Below are positions 48,756-61,869 of a stretch of 64,000 bases of DNA, piece by piece. The stretch is from Linum tenue. Lineage: Eukaryota; Streptophyta; Magnoliopsida; Malpighiales; Linaceae. Made by a program: the position numbers and the translations under genes. The DNA is taken from the NCBI GenBank assembly GCA_946122785.1, contig CAMGYJ010000007.1, positions 5,968,909 through 6,032,908 on the forward strand, in the 5' to 3' direction. Each line of letters starts with the position of its first letter. Position 1 is the first letter of the stretch. The notes below the pieces were generated by a model that saw only the letters and a program-made list of their open reading frames with translations, searched no databases and was not told the origin of the DNA.

Positions 48756-50741
48756 AACGTAAGGTAATATCCTCAGCCGTTAATGTCATTTTGACATTTC
48801 GGAGCAAACTATAACAACGATTCACAAAACACCATAGTTATGAGATTCAGTTTGGCGTTGGATTGTACGTGGTGGTTCACTGGTTTATGAAGAAGTAGGG
48901 GTGGACATCCGATTTGGTGAAGTTGAACCCCTACCGGACTGAAAATTTCACTCACACACAAGCTTCTCGGCTTGAAATTCTTCGACTTAAGGTTAGTTGC
49001 TTAGTGATCAATTCTTACTCTTCCGAAACTGATTTCCCAACCAACTCCTAGCACAACCCTAACTTTTATGGATTTGTTCACGTAATACTTAACAGAATCA
49101 CACTGTAATCGGTTCGATCTCTATCAAACTAAATTACATTCCAAATTCTATTAAGAATTTGAGCGGTTACTCAATTCAAATTGGGGTTTTGGTTTCATTT
49201 TTATTGAACATAGCAAATGCCCAGTAAAAGGACCCAAATTTTGGGACTTTTCCCCTTGTTTAAGTTTGTAGAATTTGGTCTTACATAAAGGAAAATTTTT
49301 CTTCTTGTTCTCTATTGATATCACCCAGAAATCTCTATTGATATCACCCAGAAATAAATAAAAAAGAGGAAATTTTTTATGATTAAAAGGTGTGGAAATT
49401 CAGGCCTAAAATGTGGAACTTTCATCCTTTTCCTTCTTAGGTTTGTAACCAAGTCCTCACTAATCCGAATGAAATCATGCGTTATCTAATACCTATCATT
49501 ACTTTGTTTTTCCTTTTGAAGGAAGTGGTAGGGTTAGCATTGCCACAACAAACAAGTCCACAACTACAACTCTACAAGGGATGAAAAGTTGTCTCCACTA
49601 TGAGCTGCACAATTAGTTATTGGAATAAGTGGCAAACTTTATGTATTAGTTTTGCTACACATCCAATTGTTGTTTCTATTTTATTCGATCGGTGGACCAT
49701 TTTCGATGAAATTCTAGCTCTCCGCCGCTTACCGTGCAGGACTGTCACATACTTGTTTTTTAGATACAAAAATGGAAGTGTGTTCCACGATACCAGAAGA
49801 GGATAATTTGACCGTGTCTCATTCCTATGGGGCAGGGAATTTTGGAAAGTATGCATTAGAAATAGAATTTTAGAACCGGTCCTGCATCAGCAAAAGCATG
49901 GAGTAAAGACTAAAGAGAAACCATTTCGACATTCCAAAGAATCGGAAGACGTCAACCGGGCGGTGACCGTGGACCGGGTCGGTCAATATATATGGACTCC
50001 AATAATTCTTCATGCCAAATGTGAAATTCCATCTCAAAGGGAAACACAATTGTACTCTCATTTACATGGGACGATCTAACTCATTAGAAGAAATTAACAT
50101 GACGAAATTTAAACCTATCTAATTTATACATTAATGAACAATAGAAAATTAATTGTGGATGTTGAAGGTTTCGATTGTTTTAATTGTACTTGTCTTTTAG
50201 TGATTTTATTTTTCATTTACTACAATAATAACAATACGGAGTTGTTTCACTTAGCTTTGTTTTATACTTTTCTTTTTGTATTGTATTATTCGAAATTCAG
50301 ACGACACCACAAGTACTGCATGTGTATTCTATCTCTTCTGATAGATTTGTAGACTGTAGTTCTTAGTTAGGGTCCATTTCGTTTGGCTTTGTTTCGCGGG
50401 TTCGGTTAATTTGCTTTCCTGTTTGAACGCTTTCACGAAAGTTTCTCGGGCTATAGAGATCCGACTCATGGCCTAGGGGGGGTGCCTCATTGGCCGACAT
50501 CCGGCTACGTTGTTCAATTTGTTGATTTCTCAGACTCTCTTCAGGATGAAGGAGTTTGTATCTTGCATGCTTCTTTCTCGTTTCGCTTACATCTTTTACT
50601 CTTCAAAGAGTTGTCACGTAGAGCTATATCCACTTAATTAGTTACAAACAAGCTCTTCCATCGATAATCTGATTGCATATGGACACTATAGTTTATCGTT
50701 CTTTCTCATTCATATATCCATCTTGTTAAATTATAATGTTA
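48756..50741. other. Intergenic, AT-rich
   Basis: No gene or transposon end recognised. Short open frames (for example 49600-49806) lack motifs. Confidence 0.5.
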
Positions 50742-50799
50742 TCTATCTATCTTCTATCTATCTATCTATCTATCTATCTTCTATCTATCTATCTATCTA
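50742..50799. repeat. CTAT tetranucleotide microsatellite
   Basis: Two runs of CTAT units with a TCTTCT interruption. It ends exactly where the Helitron candidate starts. Confidence 0.9.
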
Positions 50800-53700
50800 T
50801 CCTATATATTATGGCAATTCAAAAGTAACATCTTGCCACATAAGCACTTGGAGAAATAACAAGTTGCTTAGGTGGACATTTTTTTTACTAACAAAAAAAT
50901 TTATTATTAATCTATTTATTAAGCTATCTCTCTCTTCTTTTAGTATTTATGCTCACTTTTACTCAACATTAATAATAAGTTACATTGAAATGTAAATAAA
51001 AACAAGCATAAATAATAACATTTTTTTTCAATTAAACAAAATATAAAGATGAAAACAAAGAATGACATATATCGAGTTTGTTTAAACAGAAAATATATGA
51101 TTAAATCTTATCAAGTAAATTATCTACTCATTTTAACCAAAACTTAATAATAAGTTACATTTTGATGAACAATTTATATAAGTACACACATAAATAATAA
51201 TATCTTTGTCTATTAAATAAATTATAATGACACAAAGAAACAAATTAAGCATTTGACAATCAATCAAATTTGAGAAATGAAATATATGAATTTATATATT
51301 AAACCTTCTCTTCTTTATAATATATATGTCTACCAATTAAAATATTTTTATATAAATAATTATTTCATATAATAAAATAATTGTCAAAATATAACTTGAT
51401 AGAGCAATAATAATAATTTCTTAAAAACATTTCTATTCATCCGGACGAAGTGAAAACATATATTCATGTTTTACCTGAAATTTCTCAAATGAAAAGTAAT
51501 CACATGTGCAATATTTTATAATTTGGTTTAAGTTCACATTAAAATATTTTATTTAGATGATTTTGGTTGAGCAAGCTCAATTGAGGTCATAAATAGTATG
51601 CTAATAAATTTTCTTTTCAGATTTAGAGTTATTGTCTAGGATTATACATCAAAGTTTTCAAAATGACTTAAGTATAAGAGTTGACGAACTTTGACTTTAT
51701 AGCTTAAGACGAGACACAATATACCTTTAAAAATGACACATGTGAATGTTAAAAGAATCTTTGTTGAGAATATACGATAAATATCACATTTCATCAATTA
51801 CTAACCTATGCATTGATCAAATAAAGATTGGACAATTTTTATTAATAATTGAATATCTTTTAGACAAATCAAAATTTAAGGATTGAGACAATAAATAAAT
51901 ATCAGTGTGTTAGTTGAGATATCTAAACAAAAAACTTTTATAGTTACAAGAATCTAAATCAAAGTATTGGATTGAAATGAAGAATCTCTAATAAGAATGA
52001 GCTTAATAAGGCGTTTGGTTATATGGTGCGAGTCTATGACTGCATGCCAACTTTTGGCAATAATAACAACTTTTCAATATCAAAGTATCAAATATGAATT
52101 TTCTATTTTGTAACAGTAAGCAATTTGTATTTACAATAAATTTGTCTATAATAAATCTGAGTATTCAAATGTGTGTGAAATGTCACAATATTTGTATGAA
52201 TTCTTAAAGTTTATAAAAAAATTTAAAAAATTATAAACCATCGTTACTTAATATTATAGGTATTTAAAACTAAATTAGTGTCACATCAACGAATGGCTAG
52301 CTCTCACCCTTCCACAGTGATAAGTTCTAATTCTTGCTTATATACTTTTTTGTTTACTCTTGAAATTATCATCATTATAAATAAAACATAAATTAAGTTA
52401 ATAACACGGAATGCAATATTTTGGTTTGTTCATTTCCCTTTTCTCATAAAAATTCTCTCTATAAAAATAAAGCGCAATGTTGAAAATAAGAAATTGAAAA
52501 AATTGGATCAAGCCCCATAAAAACAAACAAACGTCTCTTCTTATTTGCTCAAAATGAGATTTCTAGCATTTCTTTTCTCTACTTTTTTCAAACAGATACA
52601 AGAAAAGAAATTGTAAGGCATATTGAGTTTTTACTCTTTGAAAGAGAATACGAGAGTGGAGTTACATAAGACAATGATTAGATGGGAAACAATTGAGCAA
52701 CTGTAACGTATATTTGACTATTGACTAAAAAAGTTCATCCTATCATTGCGAAGACGAATCGAATGAAGTTGATGATTGCTCATTGCTCCCTCTTCACCCT
52801 TGATCTGTAGCTGACAACTGGTCTCTTTTTCCTATAGATATGTGGTTGTTTGTGGTTGACTAGCCATATTAAACTCTTCTTTTCATTTGTTTCTTAATTT
52901 CTTCCAGATTACAATGGCTGGATCGTAAATTTCCTTGCTCAAATCAATGAATGTATTTCTCTTTCTTTTTCAGCTAGTTGTTTATGGTTCTCTATGTTGA
53001 ATACATTTATGTAAACATGTAATAGATAATTGGAATGGTTTATAGCTTGGACTTAGAGTATCTCTCTTTTGGTTGAATAATTGATCATTTTACTTGCCTA
53101 TTGCATCCCAATTTTGTGGATGATAAAATGGAAAGCAGAGTTGTTAGAGTTGTTTATTATGTTCATGAGTGACATGCTACTAGCTATATGAGTATGATCT
53201 GGTCAGTAAGTAAAACATAGCAGGGGTTATAAATAGAAGGGAACACATGTGAGGTTTTATAAAGGTGCGAAGAAGAAAGAAAATGGTGGTGGTAGTCTCT
53301 AAGTTGTCTATGTCGACGTTCTTTCAATTTCTACACGTTTGCAATGACATTTGTTTGTTTCCTTAGCTTGAATTTTATCTAATTGAATCCCTAACTAAAA
53401 CTTGATTTTGGCCTGGTCGTTTTCTTGACAACAACTATTTGAATTGATGCATCAACCGTGTTCATGAATGAAGATTTTACAAGATACAATGAGTTGAGGT
53501 TTATTGAAGTATGCAGTTTTTACAATTCGTCTATGTTGTTATTAGGTAAAAATATACACCATAGTTTTTTAAGGGGGTATGTAGCTCTCTACAAATATAA
53601 ACTGTGTTTATATGCAATTTAGTTTGCTGAAAAATATTGTTTTAATAAATTAGTGACAACTAATTGTTCTATTTTTGTTTGGTTTTGCTAGAACATTTTA

Positions 53701-54225
53701 AAGATAAATTAAATGAATACGCAGAAGATTGATGATGTGGATGCTAATGTGTTTTCTCATTCTTTTAAAATTGCACAAGTAACTAATAGTGCACGATGTT
53801 CGTGGGATTTAGAGCGCGATAGTATGTATTATCATACCAACATACGAGAAGGGAGAAGAAATGAAAAGTTGTTTGCTTATTTTTTTTATTAATTGAAACA
53901 TATTTGCTTACTTCATTTTTTTAAACTTCTTTGTCACTATTGTGTGCTAAAACATTGATAATCTCTTATGTTTATATCCTAAATTGTGGGTTCAACACTA
54001 ACTTATAAATAAATAAATAAAGGTCTACTGAGAGCTCATTTAATAAAATCAAATTTTCATAAATAAACAAAAGATATAAAAGTGTGTAACAATAGCTAAA
54101 ATCAAATAAATGAGATTAATAATTCAATGTATAATAGTTTAACATACATAAATTATAAAAAACAATAGAACAAAAAATAAAACAACAATACGATTGCACC
54201 GCCCAACGGACGGATAAAAAGCTAG
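50800..54225 (+). mobile_element. Non-autonomous Helitron, about 3.4 kb
   Basis: The left end is TCCTATATATTATGGC, preceded by A. The right end is an imperfect hairpin CCGCCCAACGGACGG, then ATAAAAAG and CTAG followed by T. These are the diagnostic Helitron features: TC start, hairpin about 10 nt before CTRR, insertion between A and T, and no target duplication. The interior is very AT-rich, with no Rep/helicase and no recognised captured gene. The left border is the less certain one, because the neighbouring CTATC repeats offer alternative TC starts. Confidence 0.75.
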
Positions 54226-54527
54226 TACATACTACTAATTTAGGTAACTTACACGTTTGTAAACCGCGAAACGATGATGCAATTCAATTTTTTTTATGGG
54301 GGTGGGGGGGGGGGGGGCTATGCTTCTAGACGAATTTGGAAGAGTCAACTCAACTCAAATGTAGTCCCAACCCAACTCAGCAGTTTGTTGTTTCTACATA
54401 ATACATTATACAAATTTGACAATACTTTATCATTAAATTGAGGACCAATTGCCTCTTTTCACCAATCAATTCATGTCTACATTTCCATATATATATATAT
54501 ATATATATTTGACAGCCAACCGTCCCC

Positions 54528-54537
54528 TATATATAAA
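54528..54537 (+). promoter_or_regulatory. TATA box of the receptor-like kinase gene
   Basis: CTATATATAAA lies about 120 bp upstream of the ATG at 54655. An (AT)n run at about 54487-54508 and a G18 run near 54305 lie further upstream. Confidence 0.55.
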
Positions 54538-54654
54538 ATAGTATACAACCACGGCCATACTCGCATTTGATAAGAATTCCGAAGAAAAGTTCTTAAAGCC
54601 GCCGATCGATCGAAGGGCAAAAGCTAGCTAGCACAGTTGCTTGAAGACGTAACT

Positions 54655-55653
54655 ATGAGGTTGGAGAAGACGATCTTGAACAGATTGAAGAAGAAGAAGC
54701 TGATGAGAGAATCCTCGACGATTACAGGCAGTGGTGGCACTAGCTCTAGCGCCAGCAGCAATAGCAGTAAGGCGGCGCCATCTTCCTCAAGTTTCTTCAA
54801 ATGCTTCTCTTCTTCCTCCGATCATCATCTCCCTACCACCGACGACCAAAGCGGCGCTGGCGCCGGCGCACGACGTGCCAAATGCGGCCAAGGTATTATT
54901 TTAGAATATATGGTGAACATCAACTTTTTATTATTATTTTACAATATATGGTGAACACCATTACAGCCTGGGGAAAAAAGAAAGGAAAAAATGGCAGAAA
55001 GGAAATATACTAATACATTATACATACAAACATTGCAGCCGGATCCTGTTAGATACTACGGTCGTCAAGATTGAGAATAAAGTCATGCATATGGTAGCAA
55101 ATAATATAAGCTTATAGTTTTGGGATAAAATTAATCCTCTTTCCATTAGAAAACAGTACTCTTTTTCTTCCTGTCAAATTAAAAACACGTACCGTTTTGC
55201 ATTTATCAATGGAAATCCTGCAGGGAGAGGAAGAGTGGACGAGAAGGCAGTGATTTTTGAAAACGTGCAAGCGTTTACGTTCAACCAACTGGATGTGGCC
55301 ACCGATCGCTTCCATCCATCCAAAAGGATCGGAGAAGGTGGTTTCGGTTCCGTTTACAAGGTACGTAGCAATAAAATGATCATTAATGTCGGCCAAACAT
55401 ACATTCAAACTGTTGATAGTACGTAAGTTTAAAGAGATCGAATTTGCGACGCCATAGGGTCATATGATTCTGTTAATGTCATAGCATGGGGCTCCTACTT
55501 TAGGGTTGGGGATTGTTGGCCGCGCTGAATTAGACGGTTAACCACAATTGAAACGGAATCATATTTGCCAGTTGTACCTATTACGGTTAGCGATTAACCA
55601 AAGAGTAGACCAAATGTGAAGCAAAATAAGAGCATACCTAATTACTTTCAGTA

Positions 55654-55692
<39 letters not shown>

Positions 55693-58501
55693 ATACGACT
55701 CGTATGCTCCCGGTACATAGCATACTCCAGGTTTTCTACACCGTCGATCTAATCGGACGTCCCCTATTAATTCTGAGAAAATTAATTATTAATTTAAAAT
55801 CATAATTACTAACTCCACCCGTTAAATATTTATATATGCAAAATAACCTCCAGTAATGTTCACCGTACCTTGTTTGTTTAGACCACACTTTTGAAAACCC
55901 AGAATCTATATAGCTGAATTTCTTTTTTCTTCCTTCTCATCTTCTTCCTTCTCCTTATTCTGTACGCAACACTCCCACCACCAGAAAATCTGTTCATCTT
56001 CTAACCTTCAAAGGTTCCAAAAGATACAAGAAGCTAAGAAGTAGAACTAATTATTTGATCTCTTCATCTTCTACCTTCAAAGCTTCCAAACTATAATCAT
56101 CATCTGCCTGAATCCCCTTCAAATTTCTGCGATATTTTACCTGCAACAAACAATTGGCATCCGCAGAGTCGATTTCATCGACGATGAGATGAATAACATT
56201 TGACGGACGAGTTAGGGCGACAGTTCACAAAAGTGGGCTCTCTGATTCCGAATCAAAGAAGCTCGCGTTAACGAGACTTAGCTCGTACTGAAGTAATCAC
56301 CGAGAATTCGAACTACCAATCGCAAGCTTACGCCACATCCTACTCAGATCTTCTTTCCAATCTACATCCATTATTGAATTAGTGGACGCGATATCCATTT
56401 TTTTTTTGGAGTGATCAATACTTTTAAGAACCAGGCCTCGAAGCAAGAAACGAAGGCGGCCAAGTTCCTGGTGGAGGTTTCTCCGTGTGGGAGGAACCAT
56501 ATTAAGGCGGTGGAAGGTGGAGAGGTGATGCAACTAGTAGATTTAGCTTTGTTGACCTAGGCAGATAATTCGACAGGGGGGTGAGAATTGTGATTTGTGG
56601 AAACCGTCATTAGATCTTTCTTTTGCTCTTCCTGTTTCCTTAATTTTTGGCTCAACTACCGCCATTGAAATAAAATTTCAAGCTTTGGAGGCACTAATAG
56701 ACACACAAAATCCTCCACCGGATTTAGCAATTTGGTCTCTTTTTTGGATGAATAGATTGCTTCAGAAGTTGTGATGCTAATTGGTGGTGGGATATGCTGG
56801 AGATGGATAAGGAAGAAGACGACCTGTGATGCTAATTGGGTTGAATGAAGATGGATTGCTTCATAAGTTATGAGAGTTTTTTTAGTGGAGGCTCTCGATG
56901 TACGGGGCGAAGTGGAGATCGATGTTTTTGTTAGATTAGATCAAGGTGTTTTAATATTAAAAGTAATGGTATGAATTGTTATGGGGCTATAGTGCGCGTA
57001 TAAGAATTGAATGGGTGTAGTTGGTAATTATAATGATAAATGAATAGTTAATTTAATTAAAATTAATAATGTACGTTAGATTAGATCGACGGTGAAGAGA
57101 ATCTGGAGTATGGCATGTACCGGGAGCATACGAGTCTGACCCATATATATATACGTCAGGTACTACTAGTGAGATATCTCTATCTAGACCATGAATTAAA
57201 TCGAGTTTGAGGTATGATACTATAGCCTAACCTCTAATGGATAAACCCCAGACACCCATTTTCTAAACCCTAACCCGAAGTTTGATTAAATGAAAAACAA
57301 AAAATTGACCGTTGAGATCGGTCGGAGCTCATCTAACGGCTAGATCACCTGACGTATAGTATACGCCTCCTGACGTACACCAGTATTCACCATATATATA
57401 TATATATATATATATATTTTTATTATAAACTCATTTATTAAGTTTGGAGATGTATTAATACGAGCTCTATCGATCATTTCAGGGTAGGTTAGAGGACGGG
57501 AGAACGGTGGCAATAAAAGTCCTGTCAGCGGAGTCAAGGCAAGGAGACCGGGAGTTCATGTCCGAGCTGGCAACCCTGTCCCACATCACCCACGACAACT
57601 TGGTCCACCTCATCGGCGGCTGCGTCGACGGGCCACGTCGGATGCTGGTCTACGAGTACATGGACAACGGCAACCTGGCCCAGAACCTGCTGGACAACAA
57701 GACCACACTGCTGAGCAGCTGGGAGGTGAGAAAAGGAATCGCGCTGGGGATTGCTGCGGGCCTGGCCTACTTGCACGAGGAGATCCATCCACGCATAGTC
57801 CACCGCGACATCAAGCCCACCAACATCTTACTGGACCTGGACCTCAGGCCCAAGATCTCGGACTTCGGGCTGTCCAAATTCTTCCCCGACGACATCACCC
57901 ACATCACCACCCGAGTCGCCGGCACATTGTAAGACCTTTTCCGATTCAATTTACCGATGGATTTGAATCCAAAACATGAATCTAACAATTGGGTTTTCAA
58001 ATTCGAGGAAGAGGGTACCTCGCGCCGGAGTACGCAATCAGCGGGCATCTGACGAGGAAGCTGGACGTGTACAGCTTCGGCGCATTGCTGCTTGAAATCG
58101 TGAGCGGGAAAAAGGTTGTGGACTTTGATCAAACACTTGGTGAGCAGTACTTCCTCGTGGAGAGGGCGTGGAAGCTCTACAAATCCGACCGACTAGTTCA
58201 ACTGGTGGATCCCGTATTGATGAAGGATGACGGGAATGTCGAAGAAGCAGAGAGATTCCTCAGAGTTGCTCTGCTTTGCCTTCAGCAGAAGAGCATCCTG
58301 CGTCCCACGATGTCGGCGGCTCTGAAAATGATGAATGCGACGACGGCGTCGGATGAGGGAGGTGGCGTTGTGGTGGAGATTATGGAGCCCGGGCTGATCG
58401 GAGACTTCATGGCCGTCAAAATCGGCCGCCGCCAACAAGACAATAAGCAGCAGAGTTCCACCACTACTACGACCACAGAAGGAGCTGCCAGTGTTTTGTA
58501 A
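54655..58501 (+). CDS. Receptor-like cytoplasmic Ser/Thr kinase, CRPK1-like
   Basis: Exons 54655-54892, 55224-55360, 57483-57928 and 58012-58501 (GT-AG) give 1311 nt and 436 residues. There is no signal peptide or extracellular domain, so this is a cytoplasmic RLCK. The N-terminal 80 residues are basic, then Ser-rich (LKKKKLMRESS, SSSSFFKCFSSSSDHH). Kinase motifs: GEGGFGSVYK at 116-125, ATP-binding VAIK Lys at 137 (57516-57518), HRDIKPTN with catalytic Asp at 234, DFG Asp at 252, and GYLAPEY in exon 4. AIKVLSAESRQG and FLVERAWKLYKSDRL resemble Arabidopsis CRPK1 (cold-responsive protein kinase 1). The Ser/Thr-rich tail ends GAASVL. All catalytic residues are present. Exon 4 uses the acceptor AAG|AGGG, which keeps AGTLGYLAPEY in frame. 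Intron 2 (2.1 kb) hosts a transposon. Confidence 0.92.
55691..57142. mobile_element. TIR transposon in intron 2 of the kinase gene, about 1.45 kb
   Basis: Termini share about 60 bp of inverted similarity beginning GACTCGTATGCTCCCGGTAC at 55697, running through CACCGTCGATCTAATC. The right copy, reverse complemented, begins GACTCGTATGCTCCCGGTAC at 57136. It is flanked by (AT)n on both sides, so any target duplication is hidden in the microsatellite. A minus-strand open frame at 56533-56297 has no recognised family. Long TIRs suggest a Mutator-like or hAT-like element; the superfamily is not settled. Confidence 0.72.
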
Positions 58502-59244
58502 TCAGCCACATCCTCACTTCGTGGCTTGTAGCTTTCTCAGAGACGATATAATTTACGTTCTATCCTTTATTATTTTGATTTTGTAGGATGACTTGTTGGT
58601 GGAGTGGGCAGGGATTGTGGGTAGTGGTTTTTCTAGCTATTTTCTTGACATTCCTCATGAGGAAAATCTTTAGTGGCTTATTATTTTGTAACGGGTGTGT
58701 TTGGTACCAAGTGTTTAGTAAAACCAAATCGACCCCGTTTATACGATCAATTCTTTTTAGCAGTAGATGTATTTCATCGCGTATTTTCAAGATAGAAATG
58801 GGAGGTTTCCTAATGTTGGACTCATAAAAGTTTCAGGTTCAAGTTTTGAGAATGTGATCATGTTGGATAAATAGAGATAATTAATTCAGCTACCATTTTT
58901 AGTTTTTGTTTGGTATGAAAAGAAGCAGGGATGAGGGGGGGGGGGGGGGAAGGAAAATGTCACTTTGGCACAAAGAAGCCTGGGTGAGAATTGGATGTAG
59001 GTATATATTGAAAACAGAATTATGATCTTGTGATTGTGATTGTGGAAAATCAGACTTGGTTTTATTGATGTACAACAATCACAAATATTAACAAATACAA
59101 TGAGTGTTTGTAGCAATAGAGCAACAAAAAGTTTTTTTTTAAACCCTAAACCCAAAAAAAAAACAGAGCAACAGAAAGTTACTCACGTTCCACAGAAGTA
59201 GGAACTCAAACATAGTGGGAGAAATAAAGAAATAAAAAGGTTTT
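58502..59244. other. 3' flank of the kinase gene
   Basis: AT-rich, with a G14 run at about 58935-58948. No gene recognised. Confidence 0.5.
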
Positions 59245-61520
59245 TAATTATTTACTATCTCTAATACGCCCCCACAAGACGGATGAGGCATATACGACTC
59301 CGATCTTGGATCGAAGAAGAAGGTAACGAGTGGAGGGAAGAGGCTTGGTGAGAGCAACGGCGAGTTGGTGAGCAGTGGGGATGTAAGAGACACGGAGACG
59401 ACCAGCCTGAACCAGTTGACGCACAAAGTGATAATCCAAGGCAAGGTGCTTCATGCGAGAATGAAGGAGTAGGTTGGAGCTGAAGTAAGTAGCACCAAGG
59501 TTGTCAGGATACAAAGTCGGCGAAGAAGGTAGAGGTTGATGAAGCTCAACGAGTAAATTCTGAATTCATCCCAATTTGGCTGTGGCATGGGCAATGGTGT
59601 GATACTCCACCTCGGTACTAGAACGAGCCACCATGCGTTGTTTTTTAGATCGCCAGAAAATGAGAGTAGAGCCAAGATAGATAAGATAACCATAGGTAGA
59701 AGAGCGTTCATCCAGATTGTCGGCCCAATCCGAATTACCAAAGCTAGATAATGAGAGCGAGCCAGGTGAGCAACGAATAGAGAGGTCATATGTCCGGGTG
59801 CTAGAGACATAACGAAGAAGCCGCTTGACACATTGTCAATGATAAGTGGAGGGCGTGTGCATGTACTGAGACAGCTTGTTGATAGAGGAGGCAATATCTA
59901 GGCGAGTGTAGACAAGATACTGAAGAGCGTCAATAATCTGACGATAGCGCGTAACATCGGTAGGGGGCTTTCATCAGTGAGAGTGAGAGAAGTGGAGATA
60001 GTCATGGGAGTGTCAACAACCTTAGCGTCGGTAGTAAGAAAACGTTGGAGAATGTCGACCATATACTTATGCCAAGAAATAATTAACCTCGCCAAGTGCC
60101 TTGAGAGAAAATCAATGAGAGAGAGCCTGCTGAAAAACTGTGAGTGTCTCCTCATCATTTCCGGTGAGAAGTAAATCATGAACATACACCAAAAAGTAGA
60201 GGAGGGTGTGCCCCTAGGAATAAACAAACAAGGAGGCACCAGAGTGAGTCTAGGTGAAGCCAAACTCGAGGAGAAAATTACTCAAGGTAGTGTACCAGGC
60301 ATGGGGAGCCTAACGGAAGCAATAGATGGCGCGACGCAGACGACAAACATGAGTGGGTTTGGACGCGTCCACAGAACTCGGAGGTTGAACCATATAGACT
60401 TCCTCTTGCAAAGGGCCCTGAAGGAATGCATTGTTAACATCAAACTGAGAAATAGACCATCCGTGAGAAAGTGGCAGGGTGAACACAATGCGAACAGTGA
60501 CTGGTTGAACAACCGGACTAAAGGTATCAGTGAAGTCAACCCTGGGCCGTTATGATATCCCTTGACCACCAGCCGAGTTTTGTATCGTTCAATAGAACCA
60601 TCGGAATGTGTAAACTCAGAATGATGTGATGATTGAGAGTCAGAAAACAATTTTTGCTTAAAGACTCTCTGGAATTGAACTGAAATGAAACTTTTATTCG
60701 AATGGAAAGATTCAGTACAGAGACACTTAGCCAAGCCAAATAGCTTGGCTCTTTCGAACAGAGAAAAACACTCAACAAACACTCACTCCCCAAGATTGAA
60801 TCACCCAGTACAAACTTATACACCGCGATTCTATCTACCAGAGTGATGACACTCTTTGATCCAAATTGAAAGAAGTTCAAACCCAGAAGTTCTCACAATT
60901 TCCTCTCCAAAGTACACTTAAAACCCGCTGAAGAGCTTACAATTTATACCGAGAAGAAGAAGAGACCGTTGCCTAGAGAGGAGCCTTCCTATAGCCTGCA
61001 TAATGCCTTTCTCATAGAGCCGGTGCGAGGTGGAGCAGTTTGCAGAAAAGATAGAGATGTTGAGAGGAGGAAGTCGAACGAGATGGCTGATCAGAAATCA
61101 GCAATCGAGGAGTCCAGTTTGACTTTGAAGGATGATTCTTAGGATAAAACGATGTCACTTTAGAAGATGGGCAAAACGTCGTCGTAGTGCTCCAGAGAGC
61201 AAGGCCGTTTTGTTCAACAGAATGATGTTTGACCCGATAAACCCGGCGATTTCCAATAACGTTGTAGTGAGGAAGACAGGGAACCAAATCCCAAGTGTAG
61301 TTGGCCAATAGGGTTGCATTCTCAGTAGAGAGGGTTGCGGACCATTCTGGATAAGTAAGGGCTTCCTGCATAGTCAGTGGGAAAAGAGGCGGAGGGCCAA
61401 CAACAGGATGAATATATGAAATAAAAGTTTCTTAGGCCGAAAAATACCAGCTTGGGCTCTAGTGGTCATGGAATGAGACCGACAGACTAGTGGAGGTGGA
61501 CCAAGAGAGGAGCTGGGCCG
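59245..61520 (-). pseudogene. Degenerate Ty1/copia retrotransposon pol fragment
   Basis: On the minus strand, in order: MTTRAQAGIFRPKKL at about 61470, EWSATLSTENATLLANYTWDLV (start of the reverse transcriptase), SDGSIERYKTRLVVKGYHNG (60590), the active-site block YFLVYVHDLLLTGNDEE (about 60150-60200) where YVDD has become YVHD, and the RNase H end DNLGATYFSSNLLLHSRMKH with RLRVSYIPTAHQLAVALTKP (59280-59510). The frame is broken many times, a 591-bp sequence interrupts the reverse transcriptase, and no LTRs are seen. Non-functional. Confidence 0.9.
60628..61218. mobile_element. 591-bp insertion in the copia reverse transcriptase, unclassified
   Basis: The copia coding text KHHS-EFTHSDGS is split exactly here. 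The interrupting segment is flanked by AGAATGATGT on both sides (60618-60627 and 61219-61228), a 10-bp duplication (8 bp if the element is taken as TG...CA). No clear terminal inverted repeat, poly-A or coding sequence is present. Confidence 0.65.
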
Positions 61521-61599
61521 GGTGGTGGAGTAGCGGGAGAAGAGGGCTCAGAGGTGGCGGGATCTGGCAGGGGTGATGCATCTGTGGCAGGCGAGTGGG

Positions 61600-61845
61600 C
61601 CGGTGGAGGCCCATCCAATGAACACCAACTGCTCCCACCCCCAAAATCGAGGCCATCTCCTCACCATCTCCTGCCAAAACATTCCGACTAAAATACACTG
61701 CGGACTTAGCCAAATTAACTTTTTTTTTTGCCCACTAAGCATTTCATAATTTTGGAGGATATCCACTAGCCTCACACATTCCATCGGAGAACAACACAGA
61801 AACAAATACTAGTCGTCGGCAAAAAACAAATGGGACAAACTTGGG
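61600..61845 (-). pseudogene. LINE reverse-transcriptase fragment
   Basis: Minus-strand text HLFFADD (about 61830), CVRLVDILQNYEMLSGQ, then in another frame AKSAVYFSRNVLAGDGEE, is the segment around the FADD box of L1-type reverse transcriptases. It is frame-broken and only about 250 bp long, abutting the copia fragment. Confidence 0.8.
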
Positions 61846-61869
61846 CATCGCGGATTAATCCGATCCGTA

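Noticed and set aside
50723..50995. 90-codon frame beginning in the CTAT microsatellite
   Set aside because: It is a translated microsatellite running into the Helitron.
59030..59170. LTR for the copia fragment downstream of its RNase H
   Set aside because: No matching repeat was found upstream of 61520, and no TG...CA borders were seen.
60627..61219. Solo LTR reading of the 591-bp insertion (TG...CA ends)
   Set aside because: The flanking duplication would be 8 bp, not the 4-6 bp of LTR elements, and no LTR features such as a primer site neighbour are seen.
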